From Oscillospiraceae bacterium (GTDB lineage: Bacteria; Bacillota; Clostridia; Oscillospirales; Oscillospiraceae): a stretch of DNA of 64,000 bases. The notes beneath the pieces were generated by a model. The model was given only the letters and a program-made list of their open reading frames with translations. It did no database searches and was not told the origin of the DNA. Below are positions 9,339 through 17,833 of the stretch, piece by piece (within the stretch, counting starts at the first letter, position 1; each line of letters opens with the position of its first letter). The stretch is taken from positions 247,246-311,245 of the forward strand of contig JAFRMX010000023.1 of the NCBI GenBank assembly GCA_017430455.1, given 5' to 3'. Made by a program: the position numbers and the translations under genes.

Positions 9339-9366
9339 ATTTTACGTATCGGGAGGAAAAAGTCAA
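9339..9366 (-). promoter_or_regulatory. sigmaA promoter of deoC
   Basis: TTGACT (9361-9366) and TAAAAT (9339-9344) on the minus strand have a 16-nt spacer, about 30 bp before the start codon. Confidence 0.6.
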
Positions 9367-9400
9367 CACCGTAAGGGAACTGAGCTTTTTTAATTCTGTA

Positions 9401-10054
9401 TCACAGATCGATCTTTTCAAATGAACGGATCGAGCTTTTCAGACTTACGAGTGTCAGAAGTACATAACACGCGATCCCGATGCCGAGGCACAAAAGCTGT
9501 ACTCCAAGATTTTCGGTTCCGAATGAATTCAGAACTCCCAGTCCGGGGACATGAAACAGCACCTCTGCCGCGGTTATCAGGAGAAAAGCACAGACGCAGA
9601 AGAGCACAAACGGCTTTCCGAAATAATAGCCTGTCTTGAAGAAACCGCGCAGAAAGCACAAATTGAAGAGTCCGAACAGGATCAGAGCGTATCCGAGAAA
9701 GACAAGATTTGCCCCCATGAGCGCGTTTGCCCTGTATACGGCTGAATCCTTTAAAGCCGTCATCCGTATTATTGTCACAACAGTCATGATCAGAAAGCTG
9801 CAGAGCTCCATGAAAACGCAGAAAGCAAATTTGCTTTTCACTATGTCCGCTTTGGATACGGGCAGAAGCAGCGAATAGTCTATATCGTGGTTCTCGCGCA
9901 TAGTCTGGAACGAATAGAATATTCCGAGCGCCGTGAAGAATCCGCCGAGCAGGATCGGATAACCCGGAAGAAACGAAAGCAGTGCAGACGCGAGGAAAAA
10001 GTAGGTAAGTTTGGCTGCAGACAGATGCAGTTCCTTATCAAGCAGATTCTTCAT
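9401..10054 (-). CDS. ABC transporter permease (ABC-2 type)
   Basis: The 217-residue protein has about six hydrophobic helices and no signal peptide, matching small ABC-2-like permeases that pair with a single ATPase. The sequence FFTALGIFYSFQTMRENHDIDYSLLLPVSKADIVKSK resembles permeases of regulator-linked exporters. The start at 10054 has AAGGAGG upstream and lies inside the end of the ATPase gene (17-bp overlap). The frame is open further upstream, but without a ribosome site. The substrate is unknown. It is the last gene of the AbrB-ATPase-permease operon. Confidence 0.8.
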   Translation of the reverse strand: MKNLLDKELHLSAAKLTYFFLASALLSFLPGYPILLGGFFTALGIFYSFQTMRENHDIDYSLLLPVSKADIVKSKFAFCVFMELCSFLIMTVVTIIRMTALKDSAVYRANALMGANLVFLGYALILFGLFNLCFLRGFFKTGYYFGKPFVLFCVCAFLLITAAEVLFHVPGLGVLNSFGTENLGVQLLCLGIGIACYVLLTLVSLKSSIRSFEKIDL

Positions 10055-10769
10055 TGCGGGCCTCCTTTTCCAGCCGGAACATGGTCTCTTCAAGCGTTTC
10101 CTCCGGCATGCCGAGTATCTGACTGAAAGTATCTTTTGTGTCTGCAAGAATGATCTTACCTCTGCGGATATAGATGATATGATCCGCGCATTTTTCGAGG
10201 TCCGAGGTAATATGCGTGGAAAACAGTACCGTAACACCGTGCTCTTTCAATAGTACGAAAAGCTCGCACAGCTCGTCCCTGGAGAAAGGATCGAGTCCGC
10301 TGGTGGGTTCGTCCAGGATCAGGAGCTCTGCTCTGTGGGAAAGCGCAAGAAGCAGATTGTATTTTACCTTCATGCCCTCCGAGAGTTCGGACGGGGACAT
10401 GTTTTCATCCAGATCGAAAAGATCGAGGTATTTCCTGTAGGACTCCTCGTCCCAGGTATCATAGAAGCCTTTGGTAAAGGAGACCAGCTCTTTAAGCTTT
10501 TTCTTCGGATAGTAATTTACAGCTCCCGTGGAATAGCCGATACGCTGTTTGATAGCGTTTTCATTTCCTGCAAAAGGCATCCCGAAATACTCTATCTCTC
10601 CCCCGGAGGGATGAACATGCCCGAGCATCGATTTTATCGTCGTTGTCTTTCCCGCGCCGTTCCGGCCGATAAAGCCTGTTATTGTACCGGGCTCGAGTGT
10701 GAATGAAACATCGGAGAGCGAGAAGGCGGGATAGTCTTTGCAGAGATTTCTTACCTCACAGATACTCAA
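10038..10769 (-). CDS. ABC transporter ATP-binding protein
   Basis: The 243-residue ATPase has Walker A GRNGAGKTT (about 36-44). The signature region LSEGMKVKYNLLLAL departs from LSGGQ, and Walker B is LLILDEPTSGLDP, followed by a switch His (FSTHI). These features, with an ABC-2 permease partner, fit the YtrB/BcrA-like exporters. It overlaps the AbrB-like gene by 4 bp (ATGA) and the permease by 17 bp, so the three are translationally coupled. Confidence 0.9.
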   Translation of the reverse strand: MSICEVRNLCKDYPAFSLSDVSFTLEPGTITGFIGRNGAGKTTTIKSMLGHVHPSGGEIEYFGMPFAGNENAIKQRIGYSTGAVNYYPKKKLKELVSFTKGFYDTWDEESYRKYLDLFDLDENMSPSELSEGMKVKYNLLLALSHRAELLILDEPTSGLDPFSRDELCELFVLLKEHGVTVLFSTHITSDLEKCADHIIYIRRGKIILADTKDTFSQILGMPEETLEETMFRLEKEARNEESA

Positions 10770-10978
10770 GGTTTTTCACCTCCGAATATACGATTGCCGA
10801 AAGCCGCCATTGCGCTTTTCGGGGGGATGGCGATACCGCGCTTTTCGTCTCCAAGGAGGATAAGCGTATCGCCGGGCTTTATATCGAAAATATCACGCGC
10901 CTGCTTCGGGATAACGATCTGCCCTTTTTCGCCTACCGTAGCAGTCCAGGCATATTTGCCCGCTGGTCCTTTCTCCAT
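10766..10978 (-). CDS. AbrB/MazE-type (SpoVT-like) DNA-binding protein
   Basis: This 70-residue protein carries a swapped-hairpin AbrB domain: ATVGEKGQIVIPKQARDIFDIKPGDTLILLGDEKRG. It is the short transcription-factor form, without a toxin partner. The start at 10978 follows AAAGGAGT; the open frame extends upstream but crosses the promoter. It heads the ABC operon and its promoter carries a palindrome over the -10, so autoregulation or control by this protein is a reasonable inference. The same one-domain regulator plus ABC exporter layout is common in Clostridia. Confidence 0.85.
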   Translation of the reverse strand: MEKGPAGKYAWTATVGEKGQIVIPKQARDIFDIKPGDTLILLGDEKRGIAIPPKSAMAAFGNRIFGGEKP

Positions 10979-10993
10979 AAAGATCACTCCTTT

Positions 10994-11020
10994 AGTATGA
11001 TTTGTACAACAAATCATACT
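10994..11020. promoter_or_regulatory. Palindromic operator over the AbrB/ABC operon -10
   Basis: Perfect 10-bp arms AGTATGATTT (10994-11003) and AAATCATACT (11011-11020) are separated by GTACAAC. The right arm contains the -10 hexamer and the left arm covers the probable start point, a classical repressor position. Confidence 0.7.
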
Positions 11021-11041
11021 CCAAAAAGGTACTGTAGTCAA
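11013..11041 (-). promoter_or_regulatory. sigmaA promoter of the AbrB/ABC operon
   Basis: TTGACT (11036-11041) and TATGAT (11013-11018) are separated by 17 nt on the minus strand, close to consensus. Confidence 0.75.
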
Positions 11042-11045
11042 CATG

Positions 11046-11095
11046 AAAATGAAAATGAAAACGGACATAGAGGTATCCGTTTTCATTTTCATTTT
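11046..11095. repeat. 20-bp perfect inverted repeat with 10-nt loop
   Basis: The arms 11046-11065 and 11076-11095 are perfect reverse complements made of three AAAATG-like units plus ACGGA. Ts follow on both strands, so it can act as a bidirectional terminator. It separates the AbrB/ABC promoter from the iteron region and may mark the edge of the accessory patch. Confidence 0.6.
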
Positions 11096-11104
11096 TGTGT
11101 ATAT

Positions 11105-11350
11105 AAGGTGTAATTTATTATTTTAAATGCACCCTGGAAATCCTTGTGTTCTCAGATGTTTCGATGTCGAAGGTGTAATAAGTGCATTTTTTGGGGTAAA
11201 ATCTTTTATTATTCAGTATATGTTTTGATTAATTATATCAGGTTCCTAATAGAAATTACACCTTTTACACCTTTTTGCATTAAAGCTTTGATATTATTGA
11301 GTTTTTAAAGGTGTAATTATGATCTGTTTACTGCATTTTGATTACACTTT
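11105..11350. repeat. Cluster of six iteron-like AAGGTGTAAT repeats
   Basis: AAGGTGTAAT occurs at 11105-11114, 11170-11179 and 11308-11317 on the plus strand and at 11255-11264 on the minus strand. Near-copies are at 11264-11273 (AAGGTGTAAA, minus) and 11341-11350 (AAAGTGTAAT, minus). The surrounding sequence is very AT-rich and contains no gene. The position just downstream of a P4-type helicase gene suggests a replication origin or copy-control region, as P4 alpha protein binds octamer iterons. This is inference. Confidence 0.6.
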
Positions 11351-11365
11351 TCTGTACTTTCCGCA

Positions 11366-12934
11366 TCAGTTCTTTTTTGTTGTCTTAGAAAAATATGGAT
11401 CTCCGTTACCCGCAAGCGGCTCTTTAAGGAGATATTCACATTCAGGCCTCAGCCGATATTTTTTGTATTTGTAACCTTCATCTCCTCTTGTAACCATTTC
11501 GGTTTTTGTCGATCCTAGCATATTCGCTACAGCTTCCCGGAAGTTTCCGGCAGTAAGAGGATCGATCGTCTGCTCGTGACAGAATGCTCTGTATGCATCA
11601 TGTATCTTTTTAATAGTAAGCGGGTCATTTGAAACATAGTTGGTTCGTTCCTCCATGCACAGATCCCAGAAAAGCCGTACATTATCATTTTCCCTTCTGA
11701 ACTTCCTGCGCCAGCCGGCCACTTCCTCCGGTTCGGTAAACTCGCATGATCCCAGATATATCTCCCTGAAAGCGAGGATCGCCTTGCGGAAGATCCCATC
11801 CCGTTCTTCATACATCTTATCCAGAATGTATTTATCCTGTTTTTCTTTCGGTATTACGTTACTGCATTCGACAGGCATTATTCTCTCATATACCCACTCG
11901 CCCTGGTCCCCTCCGAAAGAAGGCAGGCAATTCATGCAAAACCATAAAAATCCGTTGAACCGGAAATCTATGCCCGTGTGATATTTCACATCTGTGTGTA
12001 TAACATCTCCTCCGGTGACTTCCTTGAAAGTGCCCATATCCGCCACTTCCCTGTCTTTCAGGTCGGCACTTCCGGCCAGACGCTTGCCGTACAGGCCAAA
12101 GGCTCCGAACTGTGTCTCAAGCTGCTTCAAGGATATGCTTGTACAGTTTTTGCCTCCCAGGATCATCTCCACCAGATTCCGGAGCTGTGACTTTCCCGTA
12201 TTGCCTTTCCCGTACAGAAAGAGAGCTTTTTTAAATCTTCTGCTCCGTACATTTGACAGTATCGCCCCTATATACTGCAGGAGCAGATCCTTTACAGCTT
12301 CATTTCCGGATGTCAGATCGTTCATGAACCTGTCGAAGACCGGAGTCTGAATATCCTCTTCCGTCCACTTTACCGGGAGCTGGACAGTGGAAAGGAAGGT
12401 CTTTTTGTGCAGTTCAAGCTTCAGAGTCCTGATATTCAGAATGCCGTTTAAGAGATTGATCCTGTCCTCGTCGCTGTTCATGGCGTCCATAGCCGTAAAA
12501 TTCAGGTCCGAGGAGATCTGCTTCGCCGCGTCGCTGATATCGCTCATCCTGACAAGAGAATCCTTATAGTCCATGACGTACCGCTTTATATATCCCATGA
12601 ACGTCTCATCAGAGCACAGTCTGTACACGCCGCTGTCATATACATATTTGAATGCCGTGCCGTCAAGCTCCTTAATGATGACATAGGCAAGGTTCTTCCT
12701 GCAGTAGGCTGCCAGCAGGCCTTTGTTTACTCTCTCAACGCCGCGCTCGTTCACAGTGACAAAGAACGGCGCGTCTCCTCTATCGGCGAAGAACTGGAGA
12801 TCGAAATTGTCCAGAAATTCCTTGATATCGATCTTACGCACCGGACCCAGTCTTTTTATTGTCTCCGCGGCAGATCCCGCGACAAATTCATCATATTCCG
12901 TATCGTTCATTCCGATCATTGTATTATCTTCCAT
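11366..12934 (-). CDS. Phage/plasmid P4-type helicase (D5_N / DUF5906-like)
   Basis: The 522-residue protein has a superfamily 3 helicase core with Walker A GKGNTGKS (242-249), preceded by a D5_N-like region. It resembles the helicase part of P4 alpha-type primase-helicases. The N-terminal 150 residues show no zinc finger or TOPRIM primase motif that I can see, so it is probably a helicase without primase. SF3 proteins of this kind start replication of satellites and integrated elements. It lies between a repressor gene and iteron-like repeats. The start at 12934 has an AGGAG somewhat far upstream; internal ATGs at residues 6 and 9 are alternatives. Confidence 0.85.
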   Translation of the reverse strand: MEDNTMIGMNDTEYDEFVAGSAAETIKRLGPVRKIDIKEFLDNFDLQFFADRGDAPFFVTVNERGVERVNKGLLAAYCRKNLAYVIIKELDGTAFKYVYDSGVYRLCSDETFMGYIKRYVMDYKDSLVRMSDISDAAKQISSDLNFTAMDAMNSDEDRINLLNGILNIRTLKLELHKKTFLSTVQLPVKWTEEDIQTPVFDRFMNDLTSGNEAVKDLLLQYIGAILSNVRSRRFKKALFLYGKGNTGKSQLRNLVEMILGGKNCTSISLKQLETQFGAFGLYGKRLAGSADLKDREVADMGTFKEVTGGDVIHTDVKYHTGIDFRFNGFLWFCMNCLPSFGGDQGEWVYERIMPVECSNVIPKEKQDKYILDKMYEERDGIFRKAILAFREIYLGSCEFTEPEEVAGWRRKFRRENDNVRLFWDLCMEERTNYVSNDPLTIKKIHDAYRAFCHEQTIDPLTAGNFREAVANMLGSTKTEMVTRGDEGYKYKKYRLRPECEYLLKEPLAGNGDPYFSKTTKKN

Positions 12935-12954
12935 GTATTCTGATTATTCTCCTA

Positions 12955-13236
12955 TTATATCTGCTCTCTGAGCGGTTTCTCGACAAACCAGCGGATATAA
13001 CTGCGGCTCGTGATCACAGAGTCCATTCTCTCGGAAAACAGACGGCGCTCATATCCGTTTATGACTACGGTAAAACAGTCACCGTTTATATCGTATCCCG
13101 CTTTGCGCGCGGGCCTGAAATCGCGGACAGCCTGTATGTCGAATTTCCGGCCGTCCCTCCAGTATATCGTCTTCGGATTAATATGGCCCGTTCTGTCACA
13201 GAGAGTATCCACATCGACATATATCCGTTCTCTCAT
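12955..13236 (-). CDS. Small protein of unknown function next to a LexA-like repressor
   Basis: This 93-residue protein has GGGAAG before its ATG. It begins RERIYVDVDTLCDRTGHINP and continues TIYWRDGRKFDIQAVRDFRPA, then a VVINGYERRLFSER segment and a WFVEKP ending. No catalytic motif is evident. The predicted pattern is mostly beta strands with basic residues. I recall similar small proteins beside LexA-like or SOS genes in Clostridia but cannot name a family. It lies 18 bp after the repressor and 20 bp before the helicase, so it probably belongs to the same transcript. Confidence 0.7.
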   Translation of the reverse strand: MRERIYVDVDTLCDRTGHINPKTIYWRDGRKFDIQAVRDFRPARKAGYDINGDCFTVVINGYERRLFSERMDSVITSRSYIRWFVEKPLREQI

Positions 13237-13254
13237 GCCGTCTTCCCTTTCCGT

Positions 13255-14070
13255 CTATTTCAGCACTTTCCCCACGATCCTGAAGCCGAGACCGGGCTTT
13301 ACGTATTTCGGCGCGTTCTCCGGCGTCGCGTTATATGAGACCAGAACAGGCTGCTTATGCACGTTTCCGTAGCTGTCCGTGAATTCCTCGGGATCTTCAG
13401 GGTCCTCCTCGGTATACACTTTTACATAGCTGTTGCCGTCATAGAGAAATATGCCGACTTCTCCGGGGCTGAGAACACTGCATTCCTTCACCCAGATTAT
13501 CTGCCCGTCGTGAAAAACGGGCTCCATGCTTGTCCCGCTGACCCTTACGCCGTAATCCGCGCCTTTCGGGACCTCGCTCACGGGAAACGAAACCATCTCG
13601 TAGGACGAGTCATCCTGGTACTGCCCGGGACCGGCGGAGGTCGCCTGGTAATATACCATGTATTCCTTGAACTCCATGATCTTCGTTTCCTTTTTTGCCG
13701 GTGCGTATTTGCCCGAGGAAACAAGAAGCTCCCTGTATTCGTTCAGCCTGTCCCTGCCTTCGTCGTTCAGCTCGGCATCGGGCCCCTTGCTGCAGAAAAG
13801 GCTGAGCTTATCCTCAAGCCCGAGCGCTCTCGACAGCGCGAAAAGCTGGTAGCTGTTCGGAACGCTTATCCCGTTTTCCCAGCGGTTTACCATCTTGCCG
13901 GTAATATCCACCCCGTATTTCCTCAGCTCCTCAGCCATCCGCTCCAGGGTCCACTTTTTTCTGTTTCTTTCAAAAACTATCCTGTTGCCTACGCTGTTGA
14001 GTTCTTTTTCTTTCTCAGCGTCGAATGTGCCTTCATAGGTCTTCGTCATATCTATTATTTTTTTGCTCAT
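13255..14070 (-). CDS. LexA/CI-type repressor with XRE helix-turn-helix and S24 peptidase
   Basis: The 271-residue protein has an XRE helix-turn-helix at about residues 28-85 and a C-terminal S24 peptidase domain. The self-cleavage pair Ala146-Gly147 (TSAGPG), nucleophile Ser181 (SGTSMEP) and general-base Lys217 (SYVKVY) are spaced 35 and 36 residues apart, as in LexA and lambda CI. It should therefore bind DNA and be inactivated by RecA-stimulated self-cleavage after DNA damage. The start at 14070 follows AGGAGGG. Its genes downstream (unknown protein, P4-type helicase) would be what it, or damage, switches. A promoter lies about 50 bp upstream; no classical clostridial LexA box was seen. 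Confidence 0.9.
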   Translation of the reverse strand: MSKKIIDMTKTYEGTFDAEKEKELNSVGNRIVFERNRKKWTLERMAEELRKYGVDITGKMVNRWENGISVPNSYQLFALSRALGLEDKLSLFCSKGPDAELNDEGRDRLNEYRELLVSSGKYAPAKKETKIMEFKEYMVYYQATSAGPGQYQDDSSYEMVSFPVSEVPKGADYGVRVSGTSMEPVFHDGQIIWVKECSVLSPGEVGIFLYDGNSYVKVYTEEDPEDPEEFTDSYGNVHKQPVLVSYNATPENAPKYVKPGLGFRIVGKVLK

Positions 14071-14117
14071 GGTCCCTCCTCTAAACACAAACATCGTATC
14101 CGTTGATCTTTACTATC

Positions 14118-14145
14118 AGTATATACGGAAATAATTTTCTGTCAA
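14118..14145 (-). promoter_or_regulatory. sigmaA promoter of the repressor-helicase unit
   Basis: TTGACA (14140-14145) and TATACT (14118-14123) are 16 nt apart on the minus strand. Short dyads around the -10 and start point (TACT-ATC-AGTA and GTATATAC) are candidate operator sequences for the repressor itself. Confidence 0.65.
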
Positions 14146-14169
14146 CAGTTTTCTAATATTATTGGAAAA

Positions 14170-14461
14170 TCTTTTATAAGCTTTCAACGTATCCTTGATT
14201 TTTGTAGTACCTTTGCCGTTCGATACCGGCAAGGGATCGTTAATACGTACTCCCCATTCTCGCTGAACCTCCTTACGGTCCGAAAAGTGGCGTTACTTCA
14301 TGGTCGATCCGTCATATCTCGCATCGTTTTCGGTGACGTGACTTTCTTACGAACCGACATCCTCGGGACGACACCAAACAATCCGCAAGCCCTTGAAATT
14401 ACTGGACTTTTGGGACGTTTCGGTCTTTTTCTCTTGGGTGTATTACAAGACGAAAGGGTAT
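14170..14461. other. Unexplained ~290-bp intergenic segment
   Basis: No convincing gene is seen. The minus strand has a 64-codon open frame (14298-14492) rich in Lys/Arg without a ribosome site or recognisable family, followed by a second open stretch in another frame to about 14110. On the plus strand CCTTTGCCG and CGGCAAGG (about 14210-14234) form a hairpin enclosed by AGTAC/GTACT. This may be a decayed gene of the accessory element or a structured RNA; neither can be settled by reading. Confidence 0.3.
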
Positions 14462-14506
14462 AAAAAAGCCTCATGCCATGACGTTTCGTCATAGCACAAG
14501 GCTTCT
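14462..14506 (-). terminator. Probable terminator after guaA
   Basis: An 18-bp stem with three mismatches (14467-14484 with 14488-14505) is followed on the minus strand by six Ts. It ends about 90 nt after the guaA stop. Confidence 0.65.
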
Positions 14507-14595
14507 AGGTTTTACGATGTTGTTTTATGCTGTCAGGCGCTCAACGAGTTTGTCATTTTCAGACTCATCGTGAGTGTCACTGAACAACTTTTTCC

Positions 14596-16131
14596 TTATT
14601 CCCACTCGATCGTTGCCGGGGGTTTGGAGGTGATGTCGTAAAGGATTCTGTTCACTCCTCTGACCTCGTTGACTACCCTGACAGAGATCCTGTCGAGGAC
14701 CTCATACGGGATCCGGACCCAGTCTGCCGTCATGAAGTCTGAGGTCTTAACGCTGCGCAGGGCAACGGCGTAATCATATGTTCTGCCGTCTCCCATCACA
14801 CCGACGGATCTTATATTTGTGAGTACCGCGAAATACTGATCCATCGTTCTTGCGATTCCCGCTTTCGCGATCTCCTCGCGCATGATGAAATCGACGTGCC
14901 TCAGAATCTCCAGTTTTTCTTTCGTCACCTCTCCGATCACACGTATCGCCAGCCCGGGGCCCGGAAACGGTTGTCGCGAAACAAGGCTCTCTGGAAGTCC
15001 GAGTTCTCTTCCAAGCTGCCTGACCTCGTCTTTGAACAGCATGCGCAGAGGCTCGATCATTTCCCTGAAATTCACATGCTCCGGGAGTCCTCCCACATTA
15101 TGATGGCTTTTTATTACTGCAGCATTTCCCTCTCCGGATTCTATGACATCCGGATAGATAGTCCCCTGCGCGAGAAAATCGGTTTCTCCCGCTTTCGCGG
15201 CTTCTTCCTCAAAGAGCCGTATAAACTCCTCTCCGATTATCCTTCTCTTTGCTTCCGGCTCGCTGACGCCGGACAAAGCAGTCAGGAATCTGTCTTCTGC
15301 ATTAACTCTGATAAAGTTTATCCCGCGCCCGGAGAAGGCCTTTTCAACCTCATCGCCTTCATTCAGCCTCAGCAGGCCGTGATCGATAAACACACATGTC
15401 AGCCTACTTCCGATCGCTTCCGCCAGAAGCGCTGCCGCGACCGAAGAATCCACACCGCCGGAAAGGCCAAGCAAGACCTTCCCGTTCCCAACCTTCTTCC
15501 TTATCTCATCAACTGCTCTCTGTCTGAATGACGAGATCTCCCAGTCGCCTTTCGCTTTGCAGATCAGATGCAGGAAATTCCGTATTATCTGGCTGCCGTA
15601 CTCCGTGTGCTCGACTTCCGGATGAAACTGAACACCGCAGATATCTCTGCTCTCATCATATATCGCGGCATAGGCACAGCCTTCCGACACCGCGCAGGCA
15701 CGGAAGCCCTCCGGTATCTCCTCAATACTGTCGCCGTGGCTCATCCAGACTATGCTCTCCTCAGGTATATCCGCAAAAAGAGGGCAGGATCCGTCGGCTC
15801 TGATCTCCGTCTTTCCGTATTCGCGCGAGAGCATGTCTTTCGCGGGTATAACTCTGCCTCCGAGCTCTTTGGCTATGATCTGACAGCCGTAGCAGATGCC
15901 AAGAACAGGAATTCCCATCTTGAAAATATCAGGATCCGGGTGCGGGGCGCTGTTCTCGTAAACGCTGTCCGGTCCGCCTGTGAAAATGATCCCTATCGGG
16001 TCGAATTTCCTTATCTCTTCGACAGGGGTATCGAAGGGCCGCACTTCACAGTATATCCGGTGTTCACGCACTCTTCTCGCTATAAGCCGGTTGTACTGAC
16101 CTCCGAAATCCAGGATAATGATCTTCTGCAT
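14596..16131 (-). CDS. guaA: GMP synthase, glutamine-hydrolysing
   Basis: This enzyme converts XMP, ATP and glutamine to GMP. The 511 residues carry a class I glutamine amidotransferase domain with nucleophile Cys in GICYGCQ (about 80) and the [11 protein letters not shown]is/Glu pair (about 170). An N-type ATP pyrophosphatase follows with PP-loop [14 protein letters not shown] (about 222-235) and then the C-terminal dimerisation domain ([16 protein letters not shown] to KPPATIEWE). The length is standard. The ATG shares a base with the pyrG stop (TAATG), so the two are coupled. GMP and CTP synthesis are thus co-expressed from the pyrG promoter. The 3' end borders the accessory patch. Confidence 0.97.
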   Translation of the reverse strand: MQKIIILDFGGQYNRLIARRVREHRIYCEVRPFDTPVEEIRKFDPIGIIFTGGPDSVYENSAPHPDPDIFKMGIPVLGICYGCQIIAKELGGRVIPAKDMLSREYGKTEIRADGSCPLFADIPEESIVWMSHGDSIEEIPEGFRACAVSEGCAYAAIYDESRDICGVQFHPEVEHTEYGSQIIRNFLHLICKAKGDWEISSFRQRAVDEIRKKVGNGKVLLGLSGGVDSSVAAALLAEAIGSRLTCVFIDHGLLRLNEGDEVEKAFSGRGINFIRVNAEDRFLTALSGVSEPEAKRRIIGEEFIRLFEEEAAKAGETDFLAQGTIYPDVIESGEGNAAVIKSHHNVGGLPEHVNFREMIEPLRMLFKDEVRQLGRELGLPESLVSRQPFPGPGLAIRVIGEVTKEKLEILRHVDFIMREEIAKAGIARTMDQYFAVLTNIRSVGVMGDGRTYDYAVALRSVKTSDFMTADWVRIPYEVLDRISVRVVNEVRGVNRILYDITSKPPATIEWE

Positions 16132-17735
16132 TACTCTTCCCCCGCTTCGATCGAAGCCTTTATAAGCCCGAGAAACAGCGGATGCGCTCTGTTGGGACGG
16201 CTTTTGAACTCAGGATGGAACTGAACTCCGATGAAGAATTTCTGCGTTGGGAGCTCGATCGCCTCCACTATCTTTCCGTCAGGCGAGATTCCGCACAGTC
16301 TCATTCCGTTTTCCGACAGGAGCTCCCTGTAATCGTTATTGAATTCATAGCGGTGGCGGTGACGCTCTGAGATGAGATCGCTTTTATAGCAGCTCTCCAT
16401 CAGGCTCCCCTCCATGATACGGCAGGGGTAGGCTCCGAGCCGCAAAGTCCCGCCTTTATCCGTTTCATTGCTCTGATCAGGGAGAAAATCTATTACTTTA
16501 TGTCCGGAATCCGGCGCAAATTCTCCCGAATCGGCATCATCCAGACCGCAGACATGCCTTGCAAATTCAATGACCGCTATCTGCATCCCGAGACACAGGC
16601 CGAGGAACGGAATATTTTTTTCGCGTACATACCGCACAGCCGCGATCATACCCGGTATTCCTCTGGATCCGAAACCTCCGGGCATTATTATCCCGTCACA
16701 TCCGGACAGCATCTCCGCGACGTTTTCTTCCGTTATCTTGCCGCTGTCGATCCAGCTGATGTTCACCTTTGCCCCACACTCTCCTCCTGCATGTCTTAAA
16801 GCCTCCGCCACTGAGAGATACGCGTCGTGGAGCTGGACATATTTCCCTACAAGCCCTATATTTACGGTTCTTTCCGGAGATCTGTTTCTTTCCGTTATCA
16901 TCCTCCATTCGGAGAGATCCGGGCTCCGGGTCTCAAGCCCCAGTTCTCTGCAGACTACGTGTGAAAAGCCCTGTTCCTCAAGCATCAGAGGAGCTTCATA
17001 CAGATCAGGCAGAGTCATGTTTTCGATCACACAGTCATTCCTGACATTGCAGAACATGGCGATCTTACGGAATATTTCAGGTTCAAGTTTTTCATTGCAT
17101 CGCAATACTATGATGTCCGGAGATATGCCCATTCCCTGGAGCTCCTTGACGGAGTGCTGGGTCGGCTTCGTCTTGTGTTCCCCGCTCCCCTGCAAAAAAG
17201 GAACGAGCGTGACATGGATAAAAAGCGTGTTCCCCTTCCCCTGTTCCAGACCTATCTGTCTGGCAGCCTCAAGAAAGGGCTGGCTCTCCATATCTCCGGT
17301 CGTTCCTCCGATCTCGGTGATAATGATATCGGCTCCGGTCTTCTCACCGAGCCTGTAAATAAAATCCTTTATCTCCTGTGTAATATGCGGTATGACCTGC
17401 ACGGTCTGCCCCAGGTATTCACCTCTTCTCTCCTTGTTGAGAACATTCCAGTATACTCTGCCTGATGTCAGATTCGAGTAACTGTTCAGGTCCTCATCGA
17501 TAAACCGTTCATAGTGGCCGAGGTCCAGGTCGGTCTCGCTCCCGTCGTCGGTTACAAACACCTCGCCGTGCTGATAAGGGCTCATTGTACCCGGATCCAC
17601 ATTGATATAGGGATCCAGTTTCTGGGCGGCGATCTTGAGTCCCCGGCACTTTAGAAGCCTTCCGAGCGACGCCGCCGTTATTCCTTTCCCGAGCCCTGAG
17701 ACAACGCCTCCGGTAACAAAGATATATTTGGCCAT
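16131..17735 (-). CDS. pyrG: CTP synthase
   Basis: This enzyme aminates UTP to CTP using ATP and glutamine. In the 534 residues, the synthase domain has the P-loop-like [17 protein letters not shown] (8-24). The C-terminal amidotransferase domain has nucleophile Cys in FLGLCLGMQ (about 380) and [12 protein letters not shown] (about 510). The length matches the family. AAGGAG precedes the ATG at 17735. The short leader (about 22 nt) shows no run of G at the start as used in Bacillus pyrG attenuation. Instead an extended -10 promoter with an upstream LysR-type dyad is present. It is cotranscribed with guaA. Confidence 0.97.
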   Translation of the reverse strand: MAKYIFVTGGVVSGLGKGITAASLGRLLKCRGLKIAAQKLDPYINVDPGTMSPYQHGEVFVTDDGSETDLDLGHYERFIDEDLNSYSNLTSGRVYWNVLNKERRGEYLGQTVQVIPHITQEIKDFIYRLGEKTGADIIITEIGGTTGDMESQPFLEAARQIGLEQGKGNTLFIHVTLVPFLQGSGEHKTKPTQHSVKELQGMGISPDIIVLRCNEKLEPEIFRKIAMFCNVRNDCVIENMTLPDLYEAPLMLEEQGFSHVVCRELGLETRSPDLSEWRMITERNRSPERTVNIGLVGKYVQLHDAYLSVAEALRHAGGECGAKVNISWIDSGKITEENVAEMLSGCDGIIMPGGFGSRGIPGMIAAVRYVREKNIPFLGLCLGMQIAVIEFARHVCGLDDADSGEFAPDSGHKVIDFLPDQSNETDKGGTLRLGAYPCRIMEGSLMESCYKSDLISERHRHRYEFNNDYRELLSENGMRLCGISPDGKIVEAIELPTQKFFIGVQFHPEFKSRPNRAHPLFLGLIKASIEAGEE

Positions 17736-17764
17736 CTTTTTTTCTCCTTATTATCATAACGGAA

Positions 17765-17773
17765 ATAATAACA
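17765..17773 (-). promoter_or_regulatory. pyrG-guaA promoter (extended -10)
   Basis: On the minus strand TGT-TATTAT: the TATTAT hexamer occupies 17765-17770 and the TG element is just upstream. There is no consensus -35, which suggests activator dependence. Its first base is 54 bp from the centre of the dyad at 17815-17833. The predicted start point is near 17758. Confidence 0.6.
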
Positions 17774-17814
17774 CCCGTTGGAGAAAAATCATCATACCAA
17801 AAAGTTTATTATTA

Positions 17815-17833
17815 TAATATCCGAAAGATATGA
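17815..17833 (-). promoter_or_regulatory. LysR-type regulator binding dyad upstream of pyrG
   Basis: On the minus strand it reads TCATATC-TTTCG-GATATTA, centre 17824. The distal half is identical to those at glnA and asnB2. The centre is 54 bp from the first base of the pyrG -10. A further half-site, GGTATGAT (17791-17798, minus strand), lies near -36. Confidence 0.65.

Noticed and set aside
14592..14617. attL/attR pair from integration at the guaA 3' end
   Set aside because: No second copy of the guaA end sequence was found in 10979-14140 by reading; the similar sequence at 32803-32824 is the end of the other GMP synthetase gene.
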